NCBI GenBank assembly: GCA_031216445.1 | Contig: CM062204.1 | Span: 12,826,501 to 12,890,500, forward strand | Reading direction: 5' to 3' | Source: Lateolabrax maculatus | Lineage: Eukaryota > Chordata > Actinopteri > Acropomatiformes > Lateolabracidae | DNA: 64,000 nt | In this document: piece after piece, positions 14,600-26,440 of the stretch | Layout: each line of letters starts with the position of its first letter | Numbering within the stretch: position 1 is the stretch's first letter | Position numbers and translations under genes: made by a program | Notes under the pieces: model-generated | The model's database searches: none | The model's input: only the letters and a program-made list of their open reading frames with translations | What the model was told of the DNA's origin: nothing

Positions 14600-16110
14600 T
14601 TTATATATATCCCTAAATACCCAAGAACTGTTTTAGTTGTGCAGATATATAAACCAATCCTGTATATAAAGTTGTGCACATAAGTAATTATAGGACTTTT
14701 TTTGAACTTACTCTAGTCATGCATTACCACACACAAAGTTGCATGTAAGCATTGTGTTTGCATCCCTTTGCCCTGTCATTCCAGCTTATGCATCTATCTG
14801 TCAATGTTCACATCAAAGCAATCCTGATGGGCTTCATAGCCTATCTTCATAACAACAGGAGATGTTGGCTTATTAAAAAATAATATAACCTCTTTTATGA
14901 GGCAGAAAATGTCTGGAGAAACATCTGTGAAACAAGTTGTGTATTAAATATGTAGGAGCTACATTCAAAATTCCTTTTTGCATGGGATGGCAGAGCTATA
15001 AAGAGAATCCAGAGTGCGGGCCCCCAAGCTCATTCAAGTCCCACCATTCTCCCTATCTGACAGTCAAAGCAGAATGATCTTGCTCTCTATGCCTCCCTCT
15101 TGCTATTTCCCCAACTCTGTGGGGATAAAGCAGTCAAAATGTTCCTATCACTGCCAGAAATTAGTGACTCAGGATTGTCTCTGATCGTTTTAGAAAATAA
15201 AGAGAAAAAACAAAGCATTAAGAGGTATTTTTTGTACTCTGCTTTCCCTGAAAGCATTTGCGCAGGCTAAAGAGTTCATTAATGCCGTTTTTGTTCTGAA
15301 GTGGGGGCCTCTAGAGACATCCAGAGAAATAAACGAAGGACGGGGGTGTGCTGCAGTACAGCAGGAAAAATGAGCACAATACTAGTAGATGGATTAAAGA
15401 GGCTGGATTTCAAAGGCTTCTTTATAACCTGTTAATGTAATGTTGCTTTATCCTTGAGCATTACATTGGACTGATATTTTATAGGATACAGATGATTTTC
15501 CAACCAAATGGGATTGTGGAATTTGTATTTGTGCTTTAATTACTATCATTATTTGCAAAGTAGATCTGTAGAGGACTTATTATCCTGTGTGGTCTGTGGC
15601 AAGACTCAATATCAATCAAACTTTGATTTGCAGCTACATTACATAGCTGGATGGCAAAACATTTACACTTTTTACAACAACAAAGACTCATATTTGACAC
15701 ATTTGATTTGGCATTATGATGGGTTGAACCTACTTCTGTATTTCTGGTGACATCAGTCTGCTCTGTGATGGAAAGCATTGGCTCAGTTTACAGAGAAATC
15801 ATTCAAACATGATCTGTACAAACAGGGCTCACGCCTGCAGTGGTAGCTCAAAGAAAGAACATTCAGCAGAATGTACACCATGCAAATGTATACATCAAGT
15901 ATTGCTCCCTGTTGAGTACAAACAATCACACACAACTGAAAAAATGTAATCAAGCAAGTTGTGCGACAGTGGCAATTTCTGTGTTTTCCAATTTTACCCC
16001 AAATTGAAAATCAAAGGGAGCTCCCGCTGCCAACATTTAGCTTGCTGCTGAACCCCAATATTGAATCACACAGGGGATGCTAGTTTAATTTTTTCCTATA
16101 ATACAGAGAA
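14600..16110. other. intergenic DNA, nothing recognised
   Basis: No exon, RNA gene or known repeat was identified. The stretch around 15,230-15,420 is less AT-rich and free of simple repeats. Confidence 0.5.
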
Positions 16111-16116
16111 CAAGTA

Positions 16117-16925
16117 CACTCACCGGCCACTTTATTAAGTACACCTGTTCAACTGTATATGTGGAACTATATGTTAATGCATATATCTAATCAGCTGATC
16201 ACGTGGCAGCAACTCAATCCATTTAGGCATGTAGACATGGTTAAAGATAATCTGTTGAAGTTCAAACCAAGCATCAGAATGGGAAAGAAATGTGATTTAA
16301 GTGACTTTGAACATGGCATAGCTGTTGGTGCCAGACTGGCTGGTTTGAGTATTTCAGAGGCTGCTGATCGTTTGAGCTATTCACACACAACAATCTCTAG
16401 GGTGTACAGAGAATGGTCTGAAAAAAGGAGAAAATATCCAGTGAGCTGCGGTTCTCTGGGCGAATATGCCTTGTTGATGGCAGAGGTCCAAGGAGAATGG
16501 CCAGCTGATTCGAGCTGATAGAAAGGCAACAGTAACTCAAATAACCACTCGTTATAAGCGAGGTATGCAGAAGAGAATCTCTGGACGCACAACACGTTGA
16601 ACCCTGAAGCAGACGGGCCACAGCAGCAGAGGGCCTCACCGGGTGCCACTCCTGTCAGCTAAGAACTGGAAACTGAGGCTGAGACAATTCGCACGGGCTC
16701 ACCAAAATTGGACAGTAAAAGATTGGAAAAAACGTTGCCCAGTCTGTTGAGACTCAATTTTTGCTGCAACATTCAGATGGTAGGGTCAGAATTGGGCGTA
16801 AACAACATGTTCCTTGTATCACCGGTTCAGGCTGGCGGTGGCGGTCTAATGGTGTGGGGGATATTTTTACGGCACACTTAGTACCAATTAAGCATATTTT
16901 AAACACCAAAGCTGTTGGTATGTAG
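16117..16925 (+). mobile_element. Tc1/mariner transposon, 3'-truncated
   Basis: The left end starts CACTCACCGGCCACTTTATT directly after a TA dinucleotide, as expected for Tc1/mariner insertion, and continues with the characteristic GTACACCTGTTCAACTG. A decayed transposase follows. Similarity is lost around 16,925 in the second half of the transposase, so the C-terminal catalytic part and right terminal repeat are missing. This is a fragment of one of the commonest fish Tc1 families and cannot move by itself. Confidence 0.9.
16279..16925 (+). pseudogene. decayed Tc1-like transposase
   Basis: The N-terminal DNA-binding part is readable from ATG at 16,279: MGKKCDLSDFEHG, then GLSISEAADRLSYSHTTISR and VYREWSEK, a Tc1-type helix-turn-helix (paired-like) domain. 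The frame then breaks; around 16,500-16,560 another frame gives LIRADRKATVTQITTRY, and further on PHRVPLLSAKNWK, FARAHQNWT and MVWGIF-like pieces appear with stops and frameshifts between them. The second and third acidic residues of the DDE catalytic domain lie in the missing C-terminal region. A full family member is about 340 residues; roughly the first 200 positions are represented here. Confidence 0.9.
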
Positions 16926-17039
16926 CCTGCCTGCTTAGCTTATGTGTTTCTGTGAAACATACTGAGAGACTGCAGTCAAACCAAAATATCGCGCTTCTAC
17001 ATGTTTAACATGTAGAATTTGATAAATTACTCTTACCTG

Positions 17040-17375
17040 CAAAGGTTTTAAGGAAGTTACAGTGACGAGCGTAGTTGTCGTTAACTCAAACCTTATCTTT
17101 ACTTCACCTGCTTCACTGCCTCTGTCTCTCCTTGGAGAAATCAGAGAAGCTGGCTTTATAAGTCTTAATTATGTGATACCAAGTCTTATTTATGAGATAC
17201 TAAGTCATTGTTATGAGATACAATGTCATGATTATGAGCTACTAAGACATTATTATGAGAGACTCATAATTTTCCTAACTTTGAGATATTAACTCATAAT
17301 AATGACTTACAGGATCTTTATTTTTCCTATTTATTCTTTTACATTGGCAGAAATGGGCTTCCATAATGGCTAACT
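17040..17375. repeat. teleost interspersed repeat containing a 21-bp tandem array
   Basis: The block ends in GGATCTTTATTTTTCC and GGCAGAAATGGGCTTCCATA, which I recall from a common fish repeat. Its middle consists of the tandem array at 17,167-17,271. Confidence 0.6.
17167..17271 (+). repeat. five tandem copies of a 21-bp unit
   Basis: Five consecutive 21-mers resemble TTATGAGATACTAAGTCAT with substitutions. As 21 is a multiple of three, the overlapping 76-codon ORF (17,062-17,292) shows a seven-residue peptide periodicity. I regard that ORF as non-coding. Confidence 0.9.
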
Positions 17376-17379
17376 AACG

Positions 17380-19800
17380 TTAATGAAAAGGCAGCAAAAC
17401 ATCCTTTATTTTTTGGAACCGCTAAAAGGTAAAAGTTTACGATGATGTAGCTGAACAACCTACTACTCCATGGTATCGCCTAATACTATGCTACTGAGCG
17501 AGATGTTTAGCTGACTGCCGCTCATCATGAACTATTTAAAAGTTAGTCTAACATTTGATAGTGTAGTCAGTTATAGAAGACTAACGCATCTAAACTTGCC
17601 ACTGTAGGAACATTGGTTACAAACAAGCCTGCACCCATGTGCACTTATTTATTATCTATTCGTAAAGAGTACTGTAGGCTGTTGAGTTCTAATATCTACA
17701 ATCCTTCTCCAGAATTGATGACTGCTCTTTTAAGGTCCTAAAAACAGAGATTAACTGGAATGTGTGGGCCTGTGGCATTGTCATCTCTGGCCTTTGGTCC
17801 GCTGCATCAGAATGACTACTGCCTTGAATGATATGTCTCAGTGAGTGCTGGCAAGATGAAAGGCTCAATTTTGAAGTGGTTAGTGCTGGTGTGCTCGACC
17901 GGCTGCCTTATATTCCTCCTCCTGTCAGAAACACTTGGCTAGACACGTGTGAAAACCCCACTGCCATCCGGAGCCTGTTATCACATGAAAAGACTGCTTT
18001 CTGACCATAGGACATTTCTGAGCATGTTATTGTGCAATGCATTGTGTACATTTACTTTGAGGCTCAAAGAACATGGACAAAATGCAAGCCTGGACCTTGA
18101 ATAATGATGAAATCCTGTTTGAAATGGCTGCACCAGCGTTGCCAACGCATACCAACACCTCTCTACAGCTGTGGAGTTAATATGGATGTGGAAAAACTGC
18201 AATTTATATGCATGGCCATGGAAGGAATACACCTGGGGTTGATTTGATGAAGAAAACGCTTCTCTTTAGATGCCATGATTTTAATTTTAGTCTTCTTTTA
18301 GCTTTCCATTAAGTCATTTTGAACTTAAAAACCTCATTCCCTGCCTGTCGTTGAGATGAAGAGCTATTACTTTCACATCTGGGACCAGGAACAATAGCAT
18401 CAAAATAATATGGTATGGGGAGGGCTCTCTCTGTGCAAAACAGATTTTACTTAGCTCTGTGCAGCAGGCTGTTATAAATGCAATTGGCAGAGATCAAATG
18501 GAAGACGTAACATAAACAAATCAGTTTTAACCAGTCTGGACAAAAAGCCATAATTGAAAAATTACCAGATAATACTTTAGAAATAAGTAAGTAAATTCAG
18601 TACAAAAATAAAGATACGGAGTAAGGATGCCAAAGATTTGCACGCTTTTACTGTTCATTTGTATGCCACTGAATTTGCTGTATGTAGATATTAACTTGAA
18701 ATCAGGTAGCCTATTTGGAGTGCAAAATGCCTGCATTTATTTAACCTACATAGTCAGCAATTGAAGTGTCACATGATTAAGTTTAAAAACTAATAATAAA
18801 TAGTAATATAATCATTATTTTGCCGTCTTATTTTAGATTGAGATTCAAAACCTGTTTTAAATACAGGAAAAAACTTAATTATGCCGACAGAATAAATCAC
18901 TCTTGTTTGCAAAGCAGCAGTATCTATGCAACATAAAAGCAGCTTAGCTTAGATAGACCACCTTACTGTAAATTATGTGTTGGTTATAAATAGATATTTG
19001 ACATGTGAATGAATATATCAGATGTGAATGTGGAAGCAAAGCTCCAGGTGTCTGCCTGATAATTCCAGGCTTTGCCCCAATAATTAACACTAGAATACTG
19101 AGTCATCTATAATGTATGATGAATATTTAATTGTTTTATATCTAATTAGGATTTATCGTTCATTGTGTGCAATTTGGGGCTCATGTGGGTCACATTGTGG
19201 GCTTACGACCAGACTGTGTGCATGATATGACCCTGTGATTAACTCATCTTAAACCTACCTTTACCTGCAAGTCCAAGACAAACCAAGACATGTCTAGTTT
19301 TTACCACAAAATCTAACCTGAGACATTATCCACATACATTCAAAGCCCTAAATCACAAGCATGCCTCAGAGGATATCACGGAACAGGAGAAAAATCCTAC
19401 CTAGGTCTAACTAATCAATAATCAATCAAAGGAGAAAATGAAGTAATGCATTATGCAACAAATAAAATGAGGAGTGACCACAAAGCACAAGACAGAGAGC
19501 AGCATGTCATACGCATTGGTAAATCTACCTAATCTATATGGACAAGCCTACAGCACCTACTTAAGTATAGTAAAAAGGGTAAATAGGCCTTTTTCATTAA
19601 AGACATTTTGACGTCATGGTAGGAAAAACACAGGTGTAAAATGAATGATGGCTGTGTGTCCATTTAGCTGCTCCAGTTTCATGGTCCTGGTATCGTTAAT
19701 GCTGGTTCAATGTCACACTCTCATGGCTTACTGGGACACTGGAATAGAATAGGACCATTGATAATGTTATTAGTGACAGCTGTGTTTGGCATTTTCGACA
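17380..19800. other. intergenic DNA, nothing recognised
   Basis: No exon, RNA gene or named repeat was seen. A run at 18,990-19,190 is rich in homeodomain-type ATTTAATTG and CTAATTAG motifs and free of simple repeats; it is treated in the findings. Confidence 0.5.
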
Positions 19801-19814
19801 TCATGTATTTTTTT

Positions 19815-19945
19815 TTTTTTTTGAGCCAGTGGAGTCGCCCCCTGCTGGCTATTAGAAACAATGCAGGTTTAAGGCACTTCCACATTTGCTTCACTTTTCA
19901 GACCCAGAGGCTACGTCTACTTCTTTTATAATGTCTATGGTAAAA
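19815..19945 (+). repeat. teleost repeat fragment (GGCACTTCC...TTTTTCAGACCC family), copy 1
   Basis: GAGCCAGTGGAGTCGCCCCC, GGCACTTCCACATTTGCTTC and TTTTCAGACCCAGAGGCT match the 3' part of a fish repeat that is also present, longer, at 20,140-20,360. It follows a T-rich run. Confidence 0.65.
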
Positions 19946-20139
19946 GTTCTAGGCGAAAAACACGGACAACGCCCAAAATGAAGCTCACAGCTATTTAATA
20001 CACATAGCCATGGATACTAATTGCTGTGCCTCTATCCTGATCGTGCCCGTGATGGTACCCACCTGTCACTCAAAGCAGCCACATCTTTAATTGTAAATAA
20101 CTTAATATCATTTAAAAGCGTGGGTTCTATAAAAATTTA

Positions 20140-20360
20140 CCTCCTGTACAGTTGTTTTGAACGGAGAAATTAGCCATAGAAACCAAAAACGTTTCTCGTG
20201 CCATGCTGTAACCATGTTCATTTTTGCTGTGAAATTGGGCATTTTAACATGGAGGTCATTGGGTATTGACTCAATTTGAGGAACTGCAGTTTTTGGCACT
20301 TCACGTTGCTTAATTTTTCAGCCCTGGGAGGTTGCCGCTTGGTTTTTTTCCTGCTATGAC
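20140..20360 (+). repeat. teleost repeat (GGCACTTCC...TTTTTCAGCCC family), copy 2
   Basis: The order TTTTTGCTGTGAAATTGGGC, ATTTTAACATGGAGGTCATT, GAGGAACTGCAGTTTTTGGC and GGAGGTTGCCGCTTGG matches a common fish repeat recalled from memory. It lies 200 bp from copy 1 in the same orientation. Confidence 0.65.
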
Positions 20361-20496
20361 AGTTAAATGTCTTTTCACATTTGACAAAATGTAGTTTTTA
20401 TATTTGGACAACGTAATGATCACAAATGAGTTGTTAAGCACTTTATAAAAAATTATTTTGTAACTATTTTATAAAACTATTTTGTACTAACTTTAC

Positions 20497-20662
20497 GGGC
20501 ACCTAAGGGTTAAGGTGCTGACCATGACCTGCAATGTCTCCAGTTTGAGTCCAGACGGAGATCTGGTTTATTGATCTGATTATTGCTTTTCATCCTCATC
20601 TCTCTCTCCCCTTGTTTCCTGTCATAATTCAACTGTTAGCTATTGCATAAAGGCACAAAATT
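20497..20662 (+). repeat. tRNA-derived SINE-like repeat
   Basis: It begins with a head that reads like a tRNA (GGTTAAGGTGCTGACC), then a B-box-like GTTTGAGTCC at about 20,543. These are followed by TCTCTCTCTCCCC, GTTTCCTGTC and an end ATAAAGGCACAAAA, the layout of a common teleost SINE. The A box is eroded. Confidence 0.65.
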
Positions 20663-20664
20663 GA

Positions 20665-23600
20665 ATGAATTGAATTACACTTTTGAATGCCATGCTGCGG
20701 ATGCAGTCATAACACTTCCCCTAATTCAAAAGGAATTTTCAACTTGACTTCAAAAGTTCTTATTTTAATTTAGCAACTTCTTCACTGTGTTAAAGTCGAT
20801 GAAGAGAGCTTTAGGTGCATGTTGTAAGGTGTATGAAAACAAAATTGTATGGGATTTGTCTTATGTACGCACTCTATGTCTATAAGAAATACAGAACAAA
20901 CCATTTTAAAAAAGATAAAATACAAAAATATGAAGAGTTCTATAACCTTCCTTAAGCATTTCATTTCACACAATGTAACAGTCACTTTGCCAATGCAGCA
21001 TCTCTGTGCTTGATCTGTGCCAATATCAAGTAAGGCCTGTATGTCTGTTGGACATTATTTTAATTATAACATTGGCACATAGGTACATAGTATATTGTAT
21101 GCATGTGCACAGGGGTACAGTGAACCTTGCTCCACCAGCAATTAAGTTATGTAAAGGTGTAATAGTGAAATGTCTTAATAAAATATACAGAGTGGGTTTT
21201 TTAAACAGTTTCCTCATTATTTAGGGTTTTTCAGGGCGATACGTTGATGAATTTATTCTTGTTTCTTCTCCTTTTTCATTGCTAAAACACTGCATTAAGT
21301 AGACCATATTTCTGTGTTCAGCCTGAATTGAGCATCAGTTTCCCTAGGACCATGTACTGAGAATAAACCAGTCATAATAGTGATGGATAGAGCTACTTAC
21401 AAAAAGGTACAGATGCATTTAATGGGTAGTCGAATATATTAATGGTTATAGGGGCACCTTGGTGCCCCTCTCTAAGCTCTCACAACACCTGACTGTGATA
21501 TTAAGTGCAACTGGACAGGAATTATAAAGGCATGAACAAAGGTCTCTAAAGCCTTACCATAGAGACCATCACTAGACACAATGAGATAGTCCTTTTTCCT
21601 CCTGTGGTAAATATCTTTAAGTAAATTGGATAGCCTGTCATGTCAGCATGTTTCATTGTTCTGGAACAAAGACACAGCAGGAGGGCCAAATCTGACATAT
21701 GGAGTATTAAACCTTTGGACGTGTGGTTCATTTTCTCTTCATGCTTAATTCCTTTAAGAGTTGCAGACAAGCTTCAGTTGATCCCACCCAGTAGCACTGA
21801 GCTGAAGGAATAGAATATGGAATATGGAATATTTAAAATGCTTACATAAAAACAAATCAAATTTTAATTGGGATGTTGATGCTCATGTTTTTTGTTTTTA
21901 TGGCGCACTGGCTCTGTTGTTCATTGGGACTGCAATGGGTTGTGGGAAGGCCCTCTCCAAGACTGTTTTTTGTTTCACCCAGGCATGGTAGACACGCTCC
22001 TTTTCTCTTTTACAAAAGCTATGGACATCACAACAGGTTACAATCACATGAGGAGTAAAGGTGAGGTGGAAATGTCTTTGTTTCATTAGCACTCTCCATC
22101 TTGACTTTAATCTCCCCAACACCATCTCCACTGAGCAAAGGTAGCTGTTGAATGACTGAAGCTATGGCTGGAGCCTGGATGTAGCCCTTCATCAATGGGT
22201 AGGTTAGGTCCCCAAGAAGAAAGAAGTCCTAAGGTTGCTCTCGAATCATCCTCACTCTCTAAAAGTAATACATTATGTAGAAAAAAAATATATTTATATA
22301 TAGACTAAGTATCTAGGTCTTTTGAGCAAAAGGATTGAACTTGATATTGCATTTAAACACGGTCACACAGGGCTGGCTAACTCTAAAAGACAGGTGAGAC
22401 GACATGAGCAGGAATATATGGGATGTGACATGTAATGAAGGTCCTTGTCAGACACATACTGGGGACGCTGCAGCTCATGGTTGGAGCTGTAACCAAGGCC
22501 TGATAACTTTGGTCTGTTAAATTTGAGATTTTAAAGTCATTATTTTAATTCCCTGTATTTATTATCTTTTTATATTATAAAATCTATTTTGATATGAGTG
22601 CTATAAACTTATTTCTCGATTACCTTTTTCATTTTTGATGATATGATTGAGGGTGTCTACATTCATTTAGGCTAAATGGGATTTACTAAAGAAACTGGCT
22701 AAATCTGGTGAAAAAAAAAGGGATATTCATATTTCTGTCTTTGTGCATGCACATAGTTCCAGTCTTACAACTACACAGAGTTTATGCATCTGGCCCCGTG
22801 GTTAGATCCATACAATGAACAACAGAGAAAGGCATTCTCATTTATGTCTTTAAACAATTAAAAGTATTCCTCAAAGTGAACTTAAGTGTCTTTGAAATCT
22901 AACCTAAATCCTGAGTACCAAGAGAATAACGGCACTAACAACAGCTGATGCAAACACCACAAAAAAAATAAAATAACCATGAATCAATTCAGATGCTTCT
23001 TGCTGTGAAGATACAATGCCAACCATGGAGTGACTACAACCCCCTCGTCGAATCTGGTTTGTTCCAAAGCTACAGTCAGTGTATGTGTGTGTATGCATTC
23101 CTGCACATGTGTGTTTGGTTCCTGCCGTTAGATTTATTGGATTTGGGGATCTCTCCCGCTGCGTGCTCTGTGGTAAGAGTGGGTTTGACTCAGTTTCTCT
23201 GTGTGAAGCTGGCAACGCTTTGGACTGACCTTGCAGTGGAGGTGTCACTATGCAGAGTTGTTGTCATTACTCAATTAGACAGAATTAGGCACTGGCTAAC
23301 ATGACAGTACCATGCTGTGAAAACCAACTCAGAATTAGATTCTAGGCTTGGCATGATTTGTTTTAGTGGAACAGCAATGGAATCAGTCACAACAGGTCTG
23401 TTTTTATGTGATGATATAAAGCCTTATGATATTACTACCCCTGCATCTCTCTGTAGGACAAAAAATACTTTAAAAACGCATACAGGCTACTCAAATAAGC
23501 AGTAAGGTTAATGGAGTCAAGATAGATCCTGTTAGCCCTTTCAAAATAAACCTGTGTGTCACATCAATAAGCAGGAAAACAGGGGTACCCAAACCCATAT

Positions 23601-24875
23601 GCAAACAGAAGTTTAGTCAGTCAGTTTAATCCTCCAGACCCCAGTAGAATTTTAGAATGATGAGCATGTTTCTACTCAGTCCAAATAAACAGCTCTCTCT
23701 CAAAAACAGAAAAATGTTTAGTGACAGTGATTATGTGATTGAAAAATCTGAACCCACATCTTCGTCATTTTCCACGTTGCATGGCGGGTCAGGATCTCTC
23801 TCACAACACAATTTTAATAAAGAGAAGGACATTTAGTCAATTCAGCCATTTTTTGATCTGCAGGTGGAAACTGGTTGGAAACCCACGAAGCAGTGAGCAG
23901 ATGTGGAGACAGGGAAAAACAGTAATACAGAGTGATGGGGCTAGAGCGTGGCAAAAGAGACGGACCTTGGACCAGATTGTGACAGCACTGGTGTTTGATC
24001 TCAATGGGTCAACGTGCATCATCCAACCTGGGTTCAACACGGGTCAGGCACTGTGTGGTTTTGGCAAACAGACAGTTCTATTAGGGACTAGTATTTAGTT
24101 GAATGTTATTGACATTTAAAAGGCATTAATCCAAGCACTCAGCTGGTCTATAAAGAGAGAAAAACAAAGGGGAAACAGAGACGGCGCCTAAGTGGACAAG
24201 CAAGACAAAATGCATTAGGAGAGGACTGAAACTTCAGTGTGTGTGAATGGTGACAACTACAGATGTATCTTATAAACGGTTATATGAGTGGATCGAGCAT
24301 ATATGTCAGCCAATAAGTTAGATATAACACTACAGAAAAGATATTTTATTTAGTTAAGAAACAGTGATGCTATTACACAGTTTGTCCAACAAACAAACTG
24401 TGAAATGAGTTGCTCAGTACATATCTTGTTCACAGTTAGAAAACGAATTGAATGGCTCCTATATAATCACATGCAGGCTGGGCGACGGAAAACCTGTCAA
24501 TTTCTATTGCTATTTTTATATTAAGTTATGTCATTTTCTCAAAACATACGATAATTCCCTTATTAACTGTAAATTCATTATAGTTTCAAGTAAATTCTTA
24601 CAAAAATTATCCAAAAAATAACATAATATTTGTGACCTCTTGACTAACTACAACTAAAAAGGGTAAGCATGCTGTTCAGTGTGTATAATAATACACAGTG
24701 AAATTCAACTGTAGATGAAACATGAGTTTAATAAAAAAAAAAAAAATGGATCATCTAAAAAATATTTTATGAGGAAGGAATTCATTCAACATCCTTGTTA
24801 GACCTCAAGGATACACACAATGGGTTTTGGTGATTATTGTTTGTTTACAAGAAAAAAACTACAAAGGTTACCTTT
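20665..24875. other. intergenic DNA, one hairpin, no gene seen
   Basis: Only short ORFs without known domains are present, including a 119-codon frame at 23,739-24,098 with no recognisable motif. The perfect-arm hairpin at 21,450-21,469 is listed separately. Confidence 0.5.
21450..21469. repeat. short perfect inverted repeat (9-bp arms)
   Basis: AGGGGCACC and GGTGCCCCT are separated by TT. The arms are GC-rich in otherwise AT-rich DNA. Confidence 0.9.
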
Positions 24876-24879
24876 AAGT

Positions 24880-25240
24880 AGCAATACCACAGTGAAGAAG
24901 TACTCAGTTACAGGTAAAGGTCATGCATTCAAAGTTTTACTGGCTTTAATGGTTTGTTTCTGAATATATGTAATATTACTGAATTTTGATTATTGATGCA
25001 TTAATGTGTGCCTCACTTTAATGTTAAAGCTGGTAAAGGTGGAGTTAATTTTACTTACTTGACATACTGCTGGGTATCTTATGAATTTCCCCCTGAAGAA
25101 CAATAAAGTCTTATCTTAACCTAGAAAAATACATCTTAATTTATTTGTTGATTATATTTTGTATTATTAATCTATACATCTGCAAAATAACTAGTAACTG
25201 AAGCTGTCAAATAAATGTAAGGGAGGTGGAGGTGGAGGTC
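24880..25240 (+). repeat. teleost repeat interrupted by a LINE-type 3' tail
   Basis: The outer pieces (CACAGTGAAGAAGTACTCAG, GCTGGTAAAGGTGGAGTTAA, CATCTGCAAAATAACTAGTA, ACTGAAGCTGTCAAATAAAT) belong, from memory, to one common fish repeat. Between its CTGCTGGGTAT and the later ATCTATACATC blocks sits GAATTTCCCCCTGAAGAACA followed by ATAAAGTCTTATCTTA, the usual end of a fish LINE, at about 25,083-25,120. Confidence 0.6.
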
Positions 25241-26224
25241 ACTCATAAAACAACTTGCAATAAAGTTCACAAAACATCTTAAGAAGTTGTTGAACAACAA
25301 GCTGTGGGCTAACCAGGCCTTACATTACTGAATACACAATTAAATCCAGCAGCAACAACACACCACAGAAAGAAAAACGGTGCATGGCCCTGAGCTAACT
25401 GAACATGCATGCAAGCAGATGCAGATGTAGCCAATGTACAACTTAATCTTCACCACAACAGATGCACAATGATGCCGGTGGTTACAAAAATAAAGCTTCA
25501 CTCACCAAGTCGTCAAGTGTTTCAATCACTGGATTAAAACCCCACTTGCAGGTTTGTCCGGAGGGCAGTAACTGGGCCTTTTTCTCTGTGAAGTACGGCC
25601 CTGTCCACGTTCAATTAAAACTCCTTCTGACGTTGTTACGTGCTTCTGTTTTCTTTTTCCGTGTTATTTGCCACGCTCATTTTATGACCTCACAGTGAAA
25701 TCAAGTGGCAGTAGAGTAACGGCAGGCTTAACAATATGTAGCATCTGTCCCAACACTATTTGATGCTCGTTACACCGTGAACTCGCATAAAACTTGAGCG
25801 CTGGTTTCCTTTATGAAACTGGACTGTGTGACTGGGTGCAGAGCAGCAGAGGCAGCCGGTAGGGATAGAGGAAGTTTGCACTTGGTGTCTTGGGTGCTCA
25901 GATTAACGTCTGACTCTAAAGTTGACTTTTCTTTTTTCTTCTCGTTGCCATTGTGTTGTTCCAGATTTCTTTCTTTCCAGGTGATACAGCATCTGTTTTC
26001 CCAACTGATTGTTGTCTGTAGATTATAACAAAAAGATCTTCGACTGGACTATTAATGATTTAAGATAGTCAAGCAAAATAAAACAAAATCATTAACAATA
26101 TCAGTAAAATATTTACAGATTTAATATATGTTATTTGTTAGTAATAACTTTTTTCAATATTTTAATTACTTTAAATTTTACAATCCATTTAAAATATAAC
26201 TCTGATTCTGCATACCAGTGGCAT

Positions 26225-26440
26225 GAGTCTAGGGATGGAAATGTCAGTCAGTCAGCTGGAAACCACTGAAATATCTCAAAAATGTTGCATGGATTGTCAT
26301 GAAATTTGGAGCAGGTATTCATGGTCCACATGACTTTGGTGATCCCCTAACTTTCCATGAAGCGCGTCCAGCAGGTCAAGGTTTTCATTTATCCAGTGAA
26401 GTATTTCAACATTTTCTAACTAGATGGATTGGCATTCAAT
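26225..26440 (-). repeat. teleost interspersed repeat, minus-oriented copy
   Basis: Its reverse complement aligns with 34,500-34,945: blocks like CAAATTTCATGACAATCCAT, GAGATATTTC, and GTTGAAATACTTCACTGGAT. This is a widespread fish repeat. Confidence 0.75.

Noticed and set aside
23739..24098. 119-codon ORF
   Set aside because: No domain recognised; a single open frame of this length is expected by chance in 64 kb.
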